Shown piece by piece: positions 39,501 through 45,500 of a stretch of DNA of 64,000 nucleotides. Source of the stretch: Sinohyriopsis cumingii (Eukaryota > Mollusca > Bivalvia > Unionida > Unionidae); NCBI GenBank assembly GCA_028554795.2, contig CM068831.1, positions 64,074,982 through 64,138,981 of the forward strand, given 5' to 3'. Made by a program: the position numbers and the translations under genes. Position 1 is the first letter of the stretch, and each line of letters starts with the position of its first letter. The notes under the pieces are model-generated. The model searched no databases. It had not been told where the DNA came from and saw nothing but the letters and a program-made list of their open reading frames with translations.

Positions 39501-42500
39501 TGTATCCCCCAGGGTGTAAAATTGAGGCTAAAAAAGAACCTTTGGTGTCAGAACTGGGGATCAAATAAAAATGGGGGTGTCAGAAACGTACTGACAAATT
39601 TTCATCTCACCCATGCTTTTTCAGCTTGAAATCGGATATTGCAGCTTGCACAACATGCATTCTCTCCTCTCTCTCTCACAATTAACAAACAAATGCATTG
39701 GCCATTCAAAGAAGAATTATATTAGTTCATTTTTCTTTTAGTATAATCAGTTTCATTGTACTTCGACTAAGAACACATTATCCAAAACTCAAAAAAGACA
39801 ATGATTAATCTTCTTTCTAATAAGTTACACTTAAACTTTTTAAGGTCTTTATTTTATTGCAGCAAAGTTATAAAAAATAAAAAAATCTGCATTGACCCCC
39901 TGACTTTGTAATCCACAAATAACACATATGCCTTGGCAAGTTTACTGATTTGTTAGTTGTGAAAAATTGTCTTGGGTGATAATTTGTTCTCCAAATATCT
40001 TGTGGCGAACAAGGGCAGAATTTTTAAAATTCTTAAATCCTGTTATGAAAGGATTATTCACTTTTGCAATCTTCGCACTCACACGACCAGTCAAGGGAAT
40101 TATTTTCTCCATTTTTCATTAAAGTTAGATCCACGGTTGTTCTTTTGTGTTCTGCTTCTTTCATTTTCTTCGCTAATGATTCTTAGTCCATGCCATTTTA
40201 ATCTGGTGATCACTTTCTGATGCAGCAAGCATTGATGTTAAACATCTGAATGACATCTTGATGAGCTCGATGGAAATCACGTGAGAGCTTGCAAGGTATA
40301 GGGAAGGTACTCCATCATAACATTTGCCTATGCTAGTCTGGCTCCCTGTTTCATATGCTCCCTGCATGGCACTTCACTATATGAATAGCGGAGTGCAACA
40401 TAAGGAGCATATGAAGCAGATAACCATACTAAGTATACATGATGTCATCCCTCATCCAAAGCATTAGATATTAAATAAATCCTGATTGCATTATGTGAAT
40501 CCTTTGCATCAAAAAATGCATGGCAACAGAACATATGCATCAATTTTCTCCAGCTTGCATCCCTGACACACAAATGTGCATAAAGGGAAACACTGGAATC
40601 CAAGCACTGGAATCTAAATTGAATGTTACCACTCTACTTTTTATGAATAGATGGTCATATCTACATGGAGTTTTCACTAAAAGACCTCATATAATGTTTA
40701 GTTGGTCATAAATAAAAATGGTACCAGTCTGATGTCCAATATGGCCACCATTGCTGCCATCTTGAAAATCATGTAATTACTACATCTTCTGAACAAATAA
40801 TCATTTGGACATGGGGTTTTCACTAGCAAACTTCTTGTGATATCTATTCGATGCTAAATGAAAATGCTTCCAATCTGATGTCCAATATGGCCAAAGTTGC
40901 AGGAATATTGAAAACCTTGTTATCACTTCTTCTGAATGGAAAGTCATTTTGACATGGGGTTTCAGTAAAAGATATTATGATGTCTAGCTGGACCTAAGTA
41001 CAGTGATAACAATCTGATATCCAGTATAACCACCACAGCAACCAGCTTGAAAATCTTGTTATCGCTACTCCTGAATGGAAAGCGTTGTTGACATGAGGTT
41101 TTCACCAGAAGACTTTATGATGTCTACTTGGTCCCTAATGAAAATAGTATTAATATAGCTGCCACAGTGACTATCTTAAATGCTTTGTACTTCCAGATGG
41201 TCGTACTGACATGTGATTTTCCCCAAAAGACTTCTTGTGATATCTAGTTGGACTTAAAATGGTACTGATCTGACATCAGTATATTCACCATGGTAGCCAT
41301 CTAAAGTTCTCTTGTTGCTATTCCTCCATATTGGTATGAGAATATTTCTTATAATATTTAGTTGATTAAATAATATGGTACCAATCTGATCTCCAATTTG
41401 GTCATCATGGTGGCCATTTTGAAAATCTAGTTATTACTGGATGGTTACATCACTGTGGAGTTTTCACCAAAATACTTCTCCTGATGTTTATTTGGTCCCA
41501 AATGAAAATGGTGTTATCTATCATCCAGAATGGCCACCACTACAGCCATTTTGAAAATTTTGTTATCGCTACTGCTTCTCATTTGTTGGTGTTATTTACA
41601 TAGGGTTGTCACCAAATGACATCAAATTATGTCTAGTTTGTCCTGAATGAAATTGTTTTGGTCTTACATAGTCTGATAGCCAAGGTGGTTCAGTTGCTAG
41701 CTTGCCAGACTAATGACCAAAAGTGTGCAGATTCAAATCCTACTCTCAGACCAGCCTGAGTCATCTACCATGGTGTGTCCTTGGGCAAGGCATTTTACTC
41801 CATTTGCCTCTGCACTAAATAATCTATTTGTGTTGCAGTGAGATAAAGCAAGAAGCCAAACAAACAAACAAACTACATCCAATCAATACAGCCATAGCAG
41901 CAACTTTGAAACTTATTCTTGATCAGAAATATCTTAAATGGTTTTAACACTCACAACTTAAATGAAGAAACGGTCTTATCTTAAATTTCTTGAAATTATT
42001 TTCACATAGTAGAGTGTCAGTCCCATCAAGAGAGTCCTGTCTTATATAAATGCATTATCATGATCATCTCTGTGTGCTAAATGCTAGACAAAATATGGGT
42101 TTCATCACAATCAGTGGATTTCTACTATGGAAACGATTGTGGATTTTCTACTATAACCTATTTTTGAGGTTGCTTTTTATATGACAACTATATTATAAAA
42201 GAGAAATAAGTTTTATATTTTTAAAAAGTTTTAAAAAAGAATATGATGAACTTATTGAAAATAGGAAGAAATTATTGTAGAAAGTTTTTTTTAAAAATAA
42301 TGTTAAAAATAGTGATGTACAATAATTTCTTCCTATTTTCAATAAGTTCATCATATTCTCACATGGAAAGAAATAATTTCACCCAAATATTAAGAGTCCA
42401 GAACAGACCTGTATAAAGTTCAGTGAAGCTACCATAAACTCAACACTGTTGGGATATTAAAAAAATTGGTCAGTTTAACAAAATATGAGTGTTGAAATGG

Positions 42501-45500
42501 CCAGGATACAGAGGCTTAAGTTGTAGTAAAGCAGCCTTATTTAGACCACAATATGTGATCATTGTGCAGAAGGCTGTTTAGGTCCCACACTGACCCATGT
42601 TTGGGTCACATGGGTCAGTGTGGAGAAGGTGTTTTGGTTACAGAGGGGTCAGTATGGGAAAGGTGTTCATGTTACATAAGGATCAGTCAGCAGAAGATAT
42701 TCAAGTTACACATAGGTCATTCTGCAGAAAAGTGTTCAAATTACACAGGGGTTAGTATGTAGATGCTCATGTTACAAAGGAGTCAGTGTGCAGAAGGTGC
42801 TTGGGTTACAGAGGAGTCAGCAGAAAATGCATAGATTACAGAAGGGTCATTTAACAGAAAGTGTTCATGCTACACAGGGGTCTGTCCACAGGTGTTTGGG
42901 TTACAAAGTTTGCAGAAGGTGGTCTGGTTATAGAGGGGTCATTCTGCAAATGGTGTCCAGGTTACAGAGGGACCAGTTAGCAGGTGTTCATGTTCAGGTA
43001 ACAGAGACAGCATTCGCTGAAGATGTTGGGTTACAGAGGGGCGAATCAGAAGTTGCTTGTATTACAGTGGGGTCAGTTTGCAAAATGTGCTTTTATTACA
43101 GCAGGGCCAGTCTTTAGAAGGTATTCAGGTTTCAGAGGGGTCAGTTTTGTGAAACTTCACTATAAGTTGAATCCAATCCTTGAAATTGAATCCAATCCTT
43201 GAACAAATATAACATCTATGTTAACCATCTAACCCCTATTCACAGTGATAACTGTTGAAGATTAATTTTCATGACTTTTAATGACTGTTTTTCTGACTAT
43301 GTTGTAGATTCAGAAACGTAAGACCTACAGCAAACTGCCGTCACAAGCCAACTTTTACCCAATGCCCACTATGGCCTTTTTGGAGGATGATCACTACAGA
43401 TTTAGTGTACTGACTGCACAGTCCTTGGGGACAGCCAGTCAGAAACAAGGTCAGCACATACTTTTCTAAGTTATACCTTTCTGAAAAATTTCACACTCAT
43501 CTACTTTTCAACGGAGGGGTGGGTGATAAATTATCTGTATTCATCTTGTATTTGTGTGTATCTTTGATCTAACATCATCAAAATGGGGTAACTACAGTGC
43601 TGTGAATCTTTGACGTGCAAGTTTGTATTTTGCTCAAATCAGCTGCCTCAGTCATTGTCTGTCTGCAAGGTACTTTTTCTCCTGTTGCCTCAGCACCAAA
43701 GAGATTTTTATATGTTGATGTGCTGTTCAGCATCAAGTAGTTGTCATCTTCAAACCAGGAAGACATTTGTAAAAGCCATCAGCTTTGAATATTTATAGAT
43801 ACAGCTTAATTAAATTTTAAGGATTATATATCTGTGTATTTTGTCTTAGGACTGTTCCACAGAAATGCAGCTCTCTCTTTTTTTTCTTCAAACTATATGC
43901 CAGAGAACTTTGATTATTATGAAAATGATAGAGAATTATCTATTGCACCAGTAAGTGACTACTAAACATTGAAAATGCATTCATAGAGTTCGAGGTATGT
44001 TTTTTCTGGAACAGCCTCTAGAACAAAATGCTACATGCTCCGCTATACAAATAGTGGAGTGCAACTCATGGACCATACACAGCAAGGAACCAGACTATGC
44101 ATATACTTGAAGTATACACGATGCCATCCCTCATCCAAAGCATTGGGTATTAAATAAATCCTGATCGCATTATGCAAATTCTTTGCATCAAAAAATGCCC
44201 AGCAACAAAACATGTGCATCAATTTTCTGCAGCATGCATCCCTGACACACAAATGTGCGTAAAGGGAAACACTGAGTAGTTGTTTATTTTTAAATCTGAT
44301 TAAATTTCATCTTTTTAAAAAAATTATTAAAAATATCAGCCAATTTTTTTAAAATATTTTAGTTTTACATATATTTGTCACATCCTGTTATAAAACACAG
44401 ATAACACATATATAAAAACAACTGGTAGTACTTATTTGAGCTATATTCCATTGTCAACAAATATGTGTCATTAAACCGTTCACTGTGATATTGTCACCAG
44501 TAGCATGTGGCTGTAGCTGTTTACATGCTACAGGTAAACATACTGAAACTAGCTGACCAGTTCAGAGGCCTAGTGGTTAGAGCATCCCCCTCAGATGCGA
44601 GAGGTTGTGGGTTCGATCCCCGGTCGAGTCATACCAAAGACTTATAAAAATGGTACTAACATTTGCCTTGCTTGGTGCTCAGCATTAAGAGGTTAGTGTT
44701 AGGACTGTTCGGCCTGGTGTCAGGATAATGTGACTGGGTGGGATATCATGCTACATGTCTGAGGCATGATGCCCCAGTGCTTGACATCACTATAAACTAC
44801 CACACTGCAAACATCATAGCGATATGACTGAATTTTTTTTAAAGCTACATTAAAAATTCAAATCACACACATACCTGCACTTAAACTTGCTAGATTTTGG
44901 TCAGCTGGAGACAGTTATCATCTTACTGAGGCTACCCACGGGATGAGACTTTTCATAAGGAAATTAAATCATGTCAACAGATTAAAAGTAACTTGATGGC
45001 CAGATATATTTGGTTTCAAAAGATTGGAAATTTAATTTGCATTTATGCTGCCATTGGTAGCAGTCATAAGCATAAACATTTTTCCTGTGAAAAGGAAACT
45101 TTCACATCAGAGTAAACATCTTCAGTCACTTTGGAAAATGTAACAGTCCTTCAGATTCTATGGCATTTATTTAAGTTTTTTGCTGACTTCCTTTGATGAA
45201 CAGTACTTTATTTATATTGGCTTGATTTGATGAAGGGTGCATGTGTTATTGAAGTCACAGCTAGAATAACTTTGGAGGGACAAACAATACCTGTTTGTTC
45301 TTCTGACAGCAACATCAAATAATTTCAGAACATTGAGTTAGAATTTACATTTCTTTTGCTAAGTATTCATAAAGAATAATTGGTGCTTCAAATGTATTCA
45401 GTTTCAGCAAAATTATTTTTTCTGGGTTCATTAAGATAAACTAGCCATCATTTGGTAGATTGTAGTCATTCCTGTTCCTACCTTCAAAGATTGGTCCCTT

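Larger units (their letters stand above)
39035..43307. other. MAN2A intron 12
   Basis: A 4.3-kb intron containing a dispersed ~230-bp repeat, ~140-bp degenerate repeats, a SINE-like element, a perfect inverted repeat and a ~36-bp array, listed separately. The stretch 39035-40360 is AT-rich, and I recognise nothing in it. Confidence 0.7.

Noticed and set aside
44554-44640. tRNA-like sequence with good box A and box B
   Set aside because: The acceptor stem does not close, and the sequence continues into a shared ~320-bp SINE body with other copies in the window; it is a SINE head, not a tRNA gene.
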